Assembly (NCBI GenBank): GCA_024704765.1
Contig: JAKMXF010000334.1
Coordinates: forward strand, 124,001 to 188,000
Length of the DNA: 64,000 bases
DNA from: Oopsacas minuta
Taxonomy: Eukaryota > Porifera > Hexactinellida > Lyssacinosida > Leucopsacidae
Direction: 5' to 3'
Positions 22,472 to 37,500 of the stretch are shown one piece after another. Under the pieces are notes generated by a model. The model saw only the letters and a list, made by a program, of their open reading frames with translations, did not search any database and was not told the DNA's origin. Each line of letters starts with the position of its first letter. Position 1 is the stretch's first letter. The position numbers were made by a program, and so were the translations under genes.

Positions 22472-24353
22472 ATGACAGTGGGAAAGAATCCAAGAGGTAG
22501 GGGGAAGGGTCTTAAGAAAAAGATTGCTGACCCTTTCGCAAGGAAGGACTGGTATGACGTCAAAGCTCCCGCCACATTTGAGGATAGAAGAATCGGTAAG
22601 ACACCTGTTAACAGATCCGCTGGCACGAAGCTGTCCAGCGATTCACTGAAGGGAAGAGTGTTTGAGGTATCTCTAGGTGATCTGTCTACTGCTAACAGTG
22701 AGAATGTGTTCAGGAAGTTTAAACTTATTTCTGAATATGTAAGTTTATCTATAGTCAGCTCCCGTTATATCTAATCTTAAGGGACCGCGAAAATTGCTTC
22801 GATATAAGCGGAGTTTGATATAACCAATGAAGTATGTGTTAGTTTGACTGTTTGGGACAATATTTGTACAATTTATGATTTGGTATATGTGGGTCTTTCA
22901 ACATATCCGTATAAGCAAGCCAGGTTTTAGTTTCACAGCTCTTGCAAAATTATTCAAATTTTTCCACGAAAAATTATCATTAATGAGCGGTGAAATAACC
23001 AATAACCAGTTTTCACATTGTCTTATAACAAATCTCTAGGTTGATGATAAGACAGTTCTAACCAACTTCCATGGCATGACTCTCACAAGCGATAAATTGA
23101 AATCCATGGTTAAAAAGAACCAAACAATGATAGAAGCATTTACAGACGTGAAGACTACAGACGGTTATACACTGAGATTATTCTGTATAGGATTTACTGA
23201 TAAACCAGAACATCAAGCAAAGAAGACTTGTTATGCTAAAACATCAAAATGTAGGGCTATTCGCAAGAAGATGGTTGAGATAATGACTAAAGAGGTTAGA
23301 TATTGCTGTAAATATTTATTAATTCTGTCGTTTTAGAAGGAACGGATCGTAAGGTCGATATCCGCTCACTTCCCGAATCTATTGTATTTCAAGTTAATAA
23401 TTATCATTATTACTAAATACATTATTGCTATGAGCATGATCATTACATACAAATACTCTACTTCGGTTTGGCGATTACAGTACGAGTCTCTTGACCAGAA
23501 ACAGAACCATACTAATAGTGCGTTAATCGGGTCAAAATGGCTTGGTCTCGATCTGACTCTCTTAAGTGGAGTCTTGTGTATTCCTAATTATTCATGCTTA
23601 CCGGACATGGAATCCCTAAACACAAATTTATTTCCTCATTTTTAGCAGTTACTCTATAATATTCGTATAATCTAGTCTATCTCGTGCGAGAATAATTGTC
23701 AATGAATATCTAACTCTGTCTCCAGGGATTTGATGGACAATGGTTGGCAGTATGACCTCGAGGATTAAGTATACTTTCCAGTCCCCCTGATTAGTTATGA
23801 TTTTCATGGTCCTTGGTCTGTATAAACTATAAATTCATAGGCGTAGCAGATGATCCGACAGGCCAGTCGCCGGGCCAAAACCTTTGACAAAACAAATCTC
23901 CCTTAGCAACCTTTTCTCACTACTACGCCCATGCAATTAATACATGATCATGGGGGAAGAGGTAACTTTCTAATTTGAATCATTTGAAATTATTCAAATC
24001 GTAAGTCGTGACCATGTCCAGTGAATAGTTTTTCCATTACAATAATAAAAAATTACTGTCTTCACAATAACTTATTGTATTCTGTATTATCCTTATAGAT
24101 TAGCAGTGTAGATCTTAAACAGGTGATCCACAAGCTAATACCTGACTCAATAGCTAGAGACATTACCAAAGCATGTGGTGCATTATTCCCTATGAAAGAT
24201 GTAGCTATACGAAAGGTTAAAGTATTGAAAAAGCCTAAATTGGATATTACAAAGTTGATGGATATGCACGGAGATTCTGGTAAAACAGGTGTCGTGTCAG
24301 GCGAGGCAATTACTCGGGAAAGCTACGAGCCTCCTGTGCAGGAGTCGGTGTAG
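22472..24353 (+). CDS. RPS3A: 40S ribosomal protein S3A (eS1)
   Basis: Small-subunit ribosomal protein eS1, located on the platform near the mRNA exit. Three exons in phase 0: 22472-22738, 23040-23294, 24099-24353, giving 258 residues (human 264). Diagnostic stretches: [98 protein letters not shown]-like [13 protein letters not shown], and the C terminus YEPPVQESV, identical to the animal protein. Intron 1 contains a CAGCTCCCGTTATAT MITE end near 22755. I looked for an intronic snoRNA, common in this gene, and saw none that I could support. Confidence 0.97.
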
Positions 24354-25517
24354 TGAACACTTCCGATATTTAGGTATTTAGGTAATTCTCTATGTGTTAG
24401 ATGTAGTGATTAGAATCAATATTTAGAAATGTGTTTTTATGATTAAGGTTAAATGGTGATAATCTTTTTTGATTATTTTCTCGATATATTTGTGATTAGA
24501 TCGTTACGCTATGAATAACTTGTTAATATTTCTAATTATCCGTGTCAGTACATAACGTTCGGTAGGTCGATAAGTCGAGATCGCTTGAAGTAGATTCAGA
24601 ATGCTTCTTAAACTACAGTAGATTTAGGATAAGACATATAGCCTGCTATTAATGGGATTCTACTTTACAGTTTACTTAACCTAGACGTATAGAAACAAGT
24701 TACTTAGTATGTAGCTCGCTCGTATTATAGTATTGACTGTTACTATATAGTACAGCGGGGTTCCCCAATTAGCAAATTGTATTTTGCATGAATTTCCTTG
24801 CTAACACGCGAATCAAAAAATTGAAATTTGGTATTAGACGAATTGCTAATAGGTGAACACGACAGTACTTCTGATACGTTGCAGTTCTATAGGAGGTATA
24901 TAATCTAATTGAGGAATATATGAATTATGGAGTAGGAATTGATCTGACAACTTCAAATAGAAGTACAGCAAACTTCATTTTCCTTTGAACAATATGCTAA
25001 CAGCAATGGATATTAGCCAATAAATGTAATTCTGTAAGGCATTCCAGTAAACATATGATATACTAACAACTAGCTTGTTCGAGAGCTGAGAAATGTTCTC
25101 TTTAAATAAACCATTGAATTTTTGTACCGATAGATGTCACTTACTTCGATTGTAATATTATCGACACAGTTATAACTGATTTCAGGTAGTTAATGGCTAC
25201 GAACACGGTGTTCGTACAGTATACTCTCGTTATTCCGAATACAATGCTGATACTAGCTGATAGGATCCTTGGAAACAGCGCAGGGTCGTATCAAGCAGTA
25301 TTCTATTGGCCAGGTTAATCTATACAAACATTTATGCAGCCACCAAAAGTTGGTCCTGTCGGAACCTGACCAACCGGATCGTCTCCTACGGCCATGTAGC
25401 GTATATACTAAATCCTATAGTCTTCAATGTTATTCATTAATCCAAACGATATTATATTTCACTGCTACCAGGCTGTACGGATTAATGAGGATATACTGCT
25501 ATTAGTTTATATATAGC
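24354..25517. other. Intergenic, RPS3A / PX-SH3-SH2 gene
   Basis: Includes a probable MITE at 24753-24865 (ends CAGCGGGGTTCC and CTGTCGTGTTCACC inverted, inner ATTAGCAAATTG/ATTAGCAATTCG, TA flanks). No coding exon supported; the short open frame at 25269-25505 looks like chance. Confidence 0.5.
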
Positions 25518-28500
25518 ATGATGGATATTAATGCACAGAGTATGGTAAGAGCCGTTTCTATAAAGATTGCTAGAATTGAGGTCACAGACTTTGCAAGGAA
25601 TATTGGAGATTTTAATAATGTGAGTTATGATAATCAATGAATGTATTATTACGATAGACTACGGTTAATAGGGTCACGTCTGGCGGGACGCACCAGGTTA
25701 TTTGACCCAATTTAGCTGAATATAATGTATTGACCGATTTCCAGGCTAAATCAGGCCATATAATTTTTTCCATGGGAAAATATTGGTTTCCTCAAATTCC
25801 ACTAGGTATCAGAGAACAGAACATACATCACAAAATCGTCAAACACGTTTAATCGGCCACCCTATTAAGAGGATTCTACTGTAGATTTATGGTTTATACC
25901 TTTACTTCCAAATTAGGTATATATTCTCAAGTCTGTATGGTCTGGAGAACCAACGAAGTTAATTCTAAGATCATACTACCAGCTATGGCATTATCAGGTT
26001 AGAAATTTATTTCACTGAATTATTCCATATGATTTCTAATAGATGAAATATATATATATATATATACAATTGACATACGCTATCTCAAAAAATATGTTCG
26101 AAATAACGAATGCACCATTAGCACATAGTCAGCCCGCGGGCCTTGCGGTTCGAAATGCCTTTCGGTTCTTCTCTCAACAGGCCGACACTACGTACTACTC
26201 AATAGATGTCTGGTAATTCAATACGACTTGGTAATTTTATTCATCTATAGCTTCATTTTATCCATTTTTTGGGGATCTGATAATATACGTACAAATATTG
26301 TTATTATGCGAGTTGCTCTATGTATGTTCAACTTAGTGTTTGCTGGAGAAACACATTAAAAAGACACCAAGCCTGAAGGAAGTCCTCCCTCCTCTACCAG
26401 GTAATTACACTCATACAATTCTTACTCGTATTTTTCAATATAACTACGCTCCGCGAAGAAACCAAACTAACCAATTACCATTAGAATAGAACTATCCATC
26501 TCACTTTTTTCTTCATTCGTGGTAGTACTTATGATATTTAGCTGGGTGGGGATAATTCATTTCATACGAGGAAACCTGTGCACATAGATAATTTTAACCG
26601 ATAACTGCTGGGAAAATGTGTGATTTTATGACGTCAAAAGGTGCTAAAATCTCTTGATAATGATAGGTATCTATGAAATTTAGATTGGTTCATATTATTT
26701 CCTATTCATTCATTAAAACTACGTCTTAAATATGAATATTTTCAGGTATCAGGATAAATCCTTAACTGGAAAGTATCATAATTCCCCAAATCACATCCAA
26801 TCCAATGTATTGCTAGCTAAAGAAATATATTAAATTAATTGTTTATCTCCCTTTACAATCTGGAAAATCCAGATTTTTTGGAGAAACCCAGCAACAGCCA
26901 CGTGTACATGTTCTACTATCACATCAGCATATTAAAGTATTACGTTGCTAATTAGTATATCAAATAGATTAATCTGACATCAAAAACAAGAAAAAGTTCA
27001 TTTATTTGTTACGCCCCTTGTTAATTATCTACCCACAAGAGATAAAATGCTGTTTTCTGATAACACGAGACAGACAGAGTTAATTTTAGTCAACAATTAT
27101 GAATGTGAATTGTTAGGAAACAGGACAGATTGTATTATACGGCCCTTACGAACCAAAGCAGTAAATAGATTTCTGCTTTTGTTATATTTGTTCCCTCATA
27201 TCAGGGGCTTGGCGGTCACGACTCAAATTAGTGCAGGATCAATATATTCCAGTTCAAACAGTGCCATCCTAGGAGAGTGCCTGCAAAAAAAAGTGCCGTT
27301 GTCATATTGTAATCCTCCCCCTCGGGAAGAATACTATGTAATATTCTTCCCAGGGGGTAGTAAAGTTTCCCCTATTCAAAAATTTGATAATTCTTACTAC
27401 AGTTGAGTCTCTTTAATACGTACACCAGAGGACTGCGAATATTCCTACTTATCCGGAGCACGTATTATCCGAACTAATTTACATTGAAAAGGCATCGAAG
27501 GGGACTGATAAAGTGTACAAATTTGTACTCCTTATCCGTGTCCGTATTAACGAGACTCTACTGTAATTGTATTTTGCTAATCACTGGAGATTATAGCCTT
27601 TGTTTCCTAATAGTTGTAAATATTTCTACTTTTGATATTTGATTATAATTCCTTAGAGGATGGTTTGTCGTATTTTATGATTTATTCCTGTCTTCGGATT
27701 TTTTCGCATTAGATCTGCAAGATGGGTGCTTCTCTTGATCTCCATTCTAATTAGATGCAGATTTAATAGCTATTTAGTACTTAATGTGACTAGTAATAGT
27801 GCAAATTGGGATAGGGGGAATACTATGTACAGTAGAGTCTCATTAATACATACTCCGGACAGGGATGATGCCAGGAAATCCCCGACAAGGGGGCTTAGGT
27901 CCCTAATGGGGGGTCTAAATTTGTGATATAAATCCTATACTACACTGTTTTACTAGATAGAATTCATATTCTTGTCAAATTTCTTCCAATTCCTTCCCCG
28001 ACGGGGGGCTGTAACCCTCCGCCCCGCCCCCCCTAGCGCCACCCCTGACTCCAGATAAGGAGAACGTATTTCCCCTGGTGTACGTATTAACGAGAGTCTA
28101 CTGTAAGGCATTTTCCCCCCGAGAAAATACTATATGGGAAATTTACTATATCACATCGGTCTACAAATTCTGGATAATGTCCTACCTCAGACATGCAAAA
28201 TCCAATATTTGTATTTGTTTCTCGTTTTCCTCGTACAAGATTGCAGCATTGATATTGACTAGGGGTTTATAGGGCCTTTTGTTTTCTAGAAAAATCACTC
28301 AGTCATGTGTGCATACTCGTTAGAAATCAGAATCTTTTAATCAATTATATTACATACGTATAACATAATATACTGACAATCAATAATCACGAACAACTCA
28401 AAAATATTTACAACATTATAATAATCTGTATAACACGTATATACTGGTTATGCCCTATTCTTAATAACACATACCATTACGATTCGGAATATAAAAGTAA

Positions 28501-31500
28501 TGATTAAATTCATTAATTCTAAACACAATTGTTCGTTCTCTCTCTCACAAATTTCATGACCTCTCTCAGCTATGGAGGGATCATCCAGTTCCACGATCCG
28601 CTCCTCTGCTCCTACGTTGCAACGCGCCAATTTTGACTGAATCAGCTTTGTCTTCTTGATTAGCTTGCGGTGCGAACTGGACTTATGCGTGTAATCAGGT
28701 GGATGTCCTAATTCTATGTCTCTTATTGGATCTCCGTAAAATGGTGTGATTAGCAAACGACAATCTCTATTGCTATATCTTGTTGACATGTTATTCTGTG
28801 TTGTTATTTGTTTATATTAAGGGGAAAGGCCCTTTGCACTAGTATTTATACCCTCTCTTAAGTACTACATCCTTTACACTACAGATACGTTTTCAGTAAA
28901 GTACCTACTAAATGTGTTAATCATTAGCAACTACCTCGTGGTGTCATTGTGTTGTGTTGTCTCCAAGTGCTTACAAATAAGTACTCCTTTAATTTTGAAG
29001 CCAAGAAAATTTGATCTCAACGATAATTTATATTATTTGAGGTTTTCACTAGTTCCATTGTTGCATCACTTTATCCAACGGACTCCAACCTCCACTGAAA
29101 CTCATAAGCTTCATCCTGCCAAATTGTGAATATTTCAGATAAAATACTGAAGTTCTTTAAAACAGAACGAATGGGTTCCTCTCTCTGTGGCGGAACTAGG
29201 GGGTCACACAGCATTTGCCTTGATTTGAAAATCCTGGCTCGGCTCCGTCATTGTCAGATCATGGGACCCCCGATCCTGGTTCCTCTACCCTCTCACACAT
29301 ATTTAGGGAATGTATTGCGTATCAATTCAAGTAAAGAATTACAATCTGTATTTTAATATTTCCATTCTATTATTAGTTGTAGAAGACACAGATCATATGG
29401 CTATCATAGAGCAATATCTGATGGTAAGATTATACACAAATATGGTTATGTAAACTTCTTTCATTACGAAATAAATACCGGTTATACGGAAGTGATTTAT
29501 TACATCCCTCTAGCTCGCAAGTTGCAAGTAGTTTATTTTACTCATATATGACTATATGACTCTGAGCCCTAGATTCATTTAGTCATAGATTCCTCAGATT
29601 CTGAGGTCTGTCATGCCACAACTGGTCCTGGACCTGTGATAGTCGACCATAACTGTTCTCTTAAATAAGTTATGGTTGACTCTATCTGGTTCTATTCGTC
29701 CTTATCTCCTGGTTGTATCTGATAACGATATCTAGCCTTTTATCGAATCAGTAAATAATATTCGATTGTTATGTGTGTTTTGTCCACAATTTGAGCTGTA
29801 GTGATGATATTTACCTTGGATTACTTTCAGGCCTGCTCCTCTATGTTGTCTGGATGGTTAACCTCCTGGTTGTCAAACAAGTTATTGCATTCTAACCATT
29901 TAGAGCGTTAAAGGTCCCACTTCGAAAAATGGAATAGCGGAAATTTGCTCAGGGGCCTGCAATTGATCAAAAATACTTAGCAATAAAGCCAAATCTTAAC
30001 TTAGAATCCTTAGATATGCATTGATAAACTTAAAATAACCAAATTCCAATCGATCATACAATTACAGTAATCTTCTCTGTTCTATTTTAATAAATTTCCT
30101 TTTCTATTTATTTCTATAATTTAGAGTTTAGTTCTGATGGTACGTAACGGTTCTTCAATGTCAGCAATGATAAGGAATCTGTTTCTACCCTGGGATTCTG
30201 ATGAAATAACTAAACAGTAAGTAATGTGCAAATCCTGTGCTGTAAATGTGATACTGGTACAGTTATCTGAACTCTTGACATTTGTATGATACTGCTATCA
30301 GGGAATCCCCTGCTATCATATACTAAACCTGAAATAAAGTTTATTCGATTCCCTAGAGCTATGAATGTGAATATAGTTTCCTGCTCAAACGTAATTTGAT
30401 TTACCCGTCTCGTTATATGCTAAATTATTATAGAAGAGTTGTGAGCAATGATATGGTGCCTAACTACTTCTAATTCATAACATTCATTTTAATAGTGTCC
30501 TTATTCGGATAAGATGGACAGTGGAACCTGCATAAACCGACACCTCTATAATCCGAAAGTGTTTCTAATAGCTTCCTACTATTTGCTAAACCGACTATTT
30601 TCATGCCCAGCGAGTATCTGTTTCCGCAGGTTCCACTGTAGTAAATTTGGTTGCCGAATGGGTAAGTCTTATCTGAGTTCTACTGTAACTTATTTGTGTC
30701 TCAATTATCTATGATCGGTACAATAGGACTTGTTATGCTCTATAGAAGAGTAGTTCGCATTGCTTTACTTATTTTTCTAGGGAATATCTGTCTGATAGCT
30801 CAAAATCTCCCACTAAATCAGATCGAGAAGTTGTTGGATTAAAGAGTGAGTATTTTTTGGTATTTATTTATTTGTTTGTCTTTGTTAGTTTGTCTCTTTG
30901 TGGTTTTGAGTTATTTGGGTAGAATTCGGATAAGACGTAATATTGTACTTTCTTGCCCATTGTATCCGATAATAGCAAGTCTTTAAGTCTATTTAAGATT
31001 TCAATAATCTTCTCAAAAAGTTTTCAATTCCTCCTCCAAGCACTATCATTACTGAATTTGATTATAAAACACAACCTGTGGTTAATCAAACATGAATGTA
31101 ACTTTGAAATCACTCAATTAACTATCTAATGCATTCCTGACATTACTCAGTAGAAATTATTCTAACACAACAGCAATATTATTATACATCAAAGTGTCTC
31201 TATTTATGGAGAATAATCTCTTATAAATAAGAAGATTGAAGTTGATAGTCCATACATATTTCTTTGTTAGAATCTCCAAACATTTCCACATCCCTCACCG
31301 ATTTTTGGATTCTCTGTTTCATGGCTGATTCTGAATCTTTCGATTCAGCATCTAATGCTTCTCTTTCTTCAGAAGAAGAAATAGACAGAATATTCTCCTC
31401 AGTTCAATGGGAAATAAGTAATACTTTTGATCAGTTACTTCTTGCAGTAACGAAGAGGCGAGATTTATTGTTAGATAAATTGAATAATATTCGGACAAAT

Positions 31501-34500
31501 TACGAGAGAAAGACTAAACTATTGAATGACGATATTCAAGGACTAACTTCTATGAAGGATAGTATTCTAGGGACAAACCATCGTGATTCTCTCAAACTAT
31601 CTTCTTTAGCAAGGAAAAACTGTCTTGAAGAAGTTGAATCCGGGATGAGAGAGTCGAGTTCTCCTTTAGCATCACCCGTTCCTGAATTCAACTGCGAATT
31701 TGATAGTTTACTCGCGAAAATCGCGGAATTGGGATCACTTGCTGACTGCAGAGGTATGTATGATGGAAAGAACAGACCGTATAGAGCAATTGGCAAGCAG
31801 GGTCATGGTAAAAATGAATTCCACAATCCAAGAAGTGTATTCTTGGACGAAAAACGGAATGAACTTTACATTGTAGATGCTGGTAATGCTAGAATAAAAA
31901 TACTGAATATTCCATATTTTGAATTCAAGCATGAATTCGGCAAGAAATATTTGTTGTCTCCATGGGGTATCACTATATGGGAAGATTTCATTTTTGTAAC
32001 AGATGAATCTTTGAATCAACTTTTAAAATTCTCATTGTCTCGGTTCAAACTTGTTTCATGTTTGGGCTGTAATGATGACGAATTTTTTAATGATCCACGC
32101 GGTATATGCACTGGAAACAATGGCGATATCTACGTAGCGTATTTAACCACAAATCGAGTTGCAGTGTTCACCCCAGAATTAGAATTCAAACAGTACATCG
32201 GAGAAACTCAACTCTACCATCCACATGATGTGAAATTCTCAACTCAGATATTATTCGTATTAGACGAATCTCCCTACTGTATCCACTTGTATAACACAAA
32301 TGGACACGAATTGTATCGAGTGGTGAAGCGTGGCGTAAACAGTGATGTTCTACACGCTATCTTCTTCTATCTGGACTCATTCAATAATATATTTATCAGT
32401 GATGTGCATGTGAATTCTATCAAAGTATTCTCAAAATCTGGTCTGCTTATCCATGATATTAAGGAAGCTGTGAATACTCCTAAGGGCCTAGCACTCACTA
32501 GTAAGAATCAACTGATCTCTTGTAGTGGCTCTTATCATAGAATAGAAATATACTGATAGAGATTATTAAGATAATATTTATTTTATTGTATTTCTATTAC
32601 TTTATTTATACTGAAAATTCTATACATTTATTATACGCGTATATTTTATCGAAAAAATGGAAATTTTTTGCTAATTTTATCCAGATTATTCATAAATAGG
32701 ATTAATTCACTTAATTATCGTTATAACATTTCAAAATATTGACAAACAGACAGACAACTAACCTCGAATAGTACCAGAGGTGTTTACTATTATAGGCCAA
32801 GGTAGTGGGCAGAGATTTGGCTCCCTAACAGTACATTTTGATACACAGATACCAATCTCACTGATATTTTATAAGGAATCTCCCGGGTTGATGAGACTCC
32901 AGTTGGCTTTTGTGAAATATGAGGCGCTCTTAACATGTTCCCCATATGAAAAACTATTCTAGGTAATGCGTTGTATGTCAAGATAGTATTTATAATAACC
33001 TTATTTGTCTAGATTGGTTTAAAGTTGTCGGTAACTTTAGTAGTGATGACATAGAGCTGTTGAATGTATATGAAGGAGATCTTGTTCAGAACTTAGGCAG
33101 TGTACAACAAGGTATTCAGGTAGAACTTAATATTATTCTAATACTGAATTACACTCAGTCAATTCCCATTTTACTAACGCTTAGAAATATTGCATAACTC
33201 TACAAGGCAGTTTTGCATGCAAATTGAAAGCTAAGGGGAAAATGCATATTTACTTTTAATCAAATTTGGGACGCCAACAATGCCCCGTTTCACCTTTCTG
33301 CCAATTCCCTGATTGTGAAGGTCCACAATACTTGTTATTCATAGTACATAATTATATATTAACACAGTATATTACATTTTACATCATTAATGATGACTTA
33401 ACATAATAGGATGGTGTTTCTGTAAACGAGAACAAGAGTTAGGGAAATTACCACATGCTATTCTTACTCCATGTACTCTAACACTTGACCAAATAGAAAC
33501 TGAGCGTATTCGGTTATTAGAAATCAGAGATTTCAAATCTGTAACCAGCTATCCTTATCCTTCTAACCAATTCCCTGCACCTGAATGTGACTACGTAGAA
33601 ATGAATCCTCTTCTCTTTTCTTCTGAGGTAGCTAATAGTTCCCCGAGGAAACCTCCTCCCTTCAGACCTATAAGAGACAAGCTACCTACAGTTTCTATGA
33701 GTAATAAGAGCAAGCAGTCTATTCCAAATTCTCCTAAGTCACTTCCTAATAATCTTACTGTTTCAGCATCAGCATCTCCTATAACAGCTAATAGTAAAGT
33801 TGGTTAGTTTATTTCTCATATTATTACTCTCATTCAGTTTAATCTAGGATAAATTACAGGCACATTGGATGACGGTTATAAGAACTCTCTTAGGAGGGAG
33901 GAGTAATACATGTACTTAGAACCGATATAAAATATATATAGCAATATACAAGAAACATTTCCAGGGGATGGTGTTACTTGTATATCGAAGTGCTAAGATC
34001 CGCTCTTTAATTCGTTATTGGCAAATATATGCAAGGTTTCATTTAGGGGGCATTCGCTTCCCCCTTACATAGCCAAGACTCTAGTTTGTCCCCCCTCTTG
34101 TCTAAATGTTTGGATGAAACATTGTTAGGTTCAGGGGTGGTGAAAATGTCATTAACGACAGTTGTAAATTTTAATTGCTATTCTCTATACAGCACTTGTG
34201 TCCTCACCTGTAGCAGAAGATAAGGCTATAACATCTCCTGTATGTAACAAATATGTAATCAGTGATTTTGAAGATACATTGACAGAGGATACACCATCAC
34301 CAACAGGATCTAATTCACCTGTTACACCTACTGTTATTAATAAGCTATCATTACACAAATCTAGATCTAAATCTCTACTCATTGGTCATAAGAAGTCATC
34401 TCCTACAACAGAGGTTAGGATATATACAAATACACATTAATCGGGTCGCTTGTAAAGGTTTCAAGCTCGGCCAAGGCCGGGTTTGGGCTTCTTCTGCTTG

Positions 34501-37500
34501 CCTTGGGGCCGGCAGGCCTCTGACTTGTATACTTTCAGCCATGTGGCCCGGTGCGAACTCTAGTCACTTGACCACAGGAACAGGTTACAGATCTATGCTA
34601 CTAGTGTTAAATTAATCTGTTTAATCCGGCCAAATGCTACTTTCCGCTTAATTCAAAATCCAATTGAGCCAAAGTAATTCGGTTTTGTGTCTAGTAACTC
34701 TCATTATGTCAAAATATCGAGCCAAGTTAACATTATCTCGAACCATCCCTAATAATTAATACATTACTAGCATCGAGGTAATCTCCATATTCGGTAAATA
34801 TTGGATCTTCGTTTTGTCGACTAACTGCACTGAAATTTCTACCAACCTGCCAATATCAGTAGGCCATCGATTATCCGCCACCTCGGTTGTCCGAACAGCT
34901 GGAAGAACCTTTAGTTTGTAAACATGGTTGCAATTTATGTGGTCATTTTACGTACATATTGGCATAAATATACTATCAAATATTCAAAATATCATCTCTT
35001 CATATATCCCCGAACAGTGAATTTTATTTAGGAAAATACACTATTAGTTATCCGAACGCCAAACTTGGAAGTGTATAACGTAGGTGTGGATGATCGAAGG
35101 GGTACATAACTCTTGTAGAAATACACTGAATACTGGTATAGCAAATGCTGTAAGACAATTTTCTAATGAATATATGCAAGGATAGTGAAAATGCTATGTG
35201 ACGAGAAACATGTAAAACGGCTATGGAATATTCAAATAACAGGGCTTTTCACAAGTCAGCAGATTCTATATCGAGTCATCAAGTCACTCATGACTCGCGA
35301 TATATGCTGGATGACTCGAGTCATCGGGCCGCTCATGAGCTATGAGATGTTCTTGCCTCAATCATCTGCGAGGCATTTCAATGACTTAAAAAGCCCTGAA
35401 TATTTTCAATTTAATACTTAATCTTCTAGAAGAAAGCACCTCCATTCTGTAATCCTGAGACACGAGTCAGCAAGATAGATTACTATGCTAAGAGTTCTGT
35501 GAGAGCATGGGAGGAAGTCAAGAGAGCTCAGTTACAAGATCAAACTATAAAGCTTACTTGTGTTATACACAAAGATACAGGTATGATATTACAGTAGATA
35601 TTTGATATTTGATACCACGTGTATTATGGCGATTGGAGCTGCTGACCCATTTTTTTGGAAAACTTATGAAAAGTGGGTCACCCATTGTCGATAATGGCTG
35701 ACCCACTTTTCATATTTCCCGACGATCCTATTATTCTTGTGTATTATTAATTTACGTGAATTTTTCCTTCATTTTACGTATTCTATCAATTATTTCCTAA
35801 TACAATTATCCTAAAATCTGGCCATATCTAACAGAGTTGGAATCTGGTTCACTTTTCAGATCTGAGCCCAAACCCAATTCCAACTCAGTTTTAGATATCA
35901 AATATTTGTTCTATTCATTCCAAATTACATGCAGTGTAATCTGGATAACCAAGAAGCTATCACAACTAATGTTAAGCTTGGAATTTATTGACGTGTATTT
36001 GTCAATTTCGATTCTACCTTAAGTCTTGAGACTTGAGTGGAAAACTTTAATTGAGAGCGAGAGAACAATATAAATATATTGATTCAATGTAATATTCATT
36101 GTTTAGTTCGTCCTGGCTGTGCTCTGTGTGCACGTTCCCAATGGATGGCAGCAGAGAATGACAATGAGGAGATATACCAGTGTATAGAGCCACATAGATC
36201 TGCTCAGCAAACACAGCTCATAGTAGATCAAGGAGATCTTGTTAAAGTTATACAGAAGAATAAAAATGGATGGTGGGATGTCAGGTAGCACTATTGATAA
36301 TTATTTCAATATAATTGAGACTGCGGAGTCTTAACCAATTAAATATGCTACTTTGATGTTTGTACAATTTCGACTAATACGCGGGGATTTTCGATATTCC
36401 GTGTTAGATAACTCTAATTGAGAATTCATAATTTCCAATTGTCGCGATTTTCGGCAATGTTGAGCGTCATTTCCCGAAGCGACAGAAAGCCTAATGCTCC
36501 ACAACCTGTCAGTATATTTTCTTCATCCTGGTTAGCATGTATGAAAATTTGAGATATCAAATTCGCTATTATCTCCTCAATTTCTATTTATAGCTTTTTT
36601 CTTTTCAATATAGTATAGTGCGGGACAAAAGCAAAGCTATCAAGAGTATACCTGCTACTAAATTATCAAGAGAAGTTAGTTTAATTTTATTCATTTGGTC
36701 ATCTATATCGTATCCCCCTAATAGTTTACTCGGCATTGATTGTTATAACGTCCATTTTCGAGGTTATAAATTCTCATTTCTCATCTCCTATCACCTGCAC
36801 AGGTCCTAAAATTCTGAGAGTTTCTTTGCGCATAATTCCAAAATCGAGGAAAATTGAAACAACGAAAAATCGGAGTTTAGAGGACAAATATCAAAGCGAA
36901 TTTTCCAAACGAAATATCGGGGCGAAGAATGTTGTAATTTACAGGATTTGAATATACTTTCCAAAATCTGAAAACTCTATTGATGCTCTGAATACTTTAT
37001 ACATACACCATCTAATTATATTACACGCGTTTCAGTCATTGATCCAGGGTTTGTAATGGGTATATATGTGTAGCCACCTAACTTAACTCCCTTATTCAAA
37101 TACAGTCAACTCCCGTAATATCGAACACGGATATATCGATATCTGTTATCGGTCAAAGTAACATATATTTCCATTGGTTATATCGAAATAATCATCGCGA
37201 TCCCTTGAGCTTCGTTATAACGGAAGTTGACACTTGACTGAATTCATAATTCACAATGTTGGTTTGGGGTTACACCAATCAAGAATCATGTTTAAGTGTA
37301 ACTCGGATAAGATAGATAGACAATACTTTAATGGATATCTTATCATTATCTAGCCTCACCCACATCCCTCAAAGTCAAAACCATTCGTTCTGCAAAGGTT
37401 TGTTATAAAATACAAGACATTTTGATCACGTAGGGATAAGAATAAGTGACCATAACTACTACGAATACGCGTTAGTCAATTACTAAAAATCTCAAAAATC

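Noticed and set aside
23382-23645. ORF in RPS3A intron 2
   Set aside because: Intronic; part of it (CTTGACCAGAAACAGAA) recurs near 62072, so it is repeat-derived.
29830-29880. Possible exon between adaptor exons 4 and 5
   Set aside because: Exons 4 and 5 join in phase without it and the PX helix reads through (EQYLM-SLVLM).
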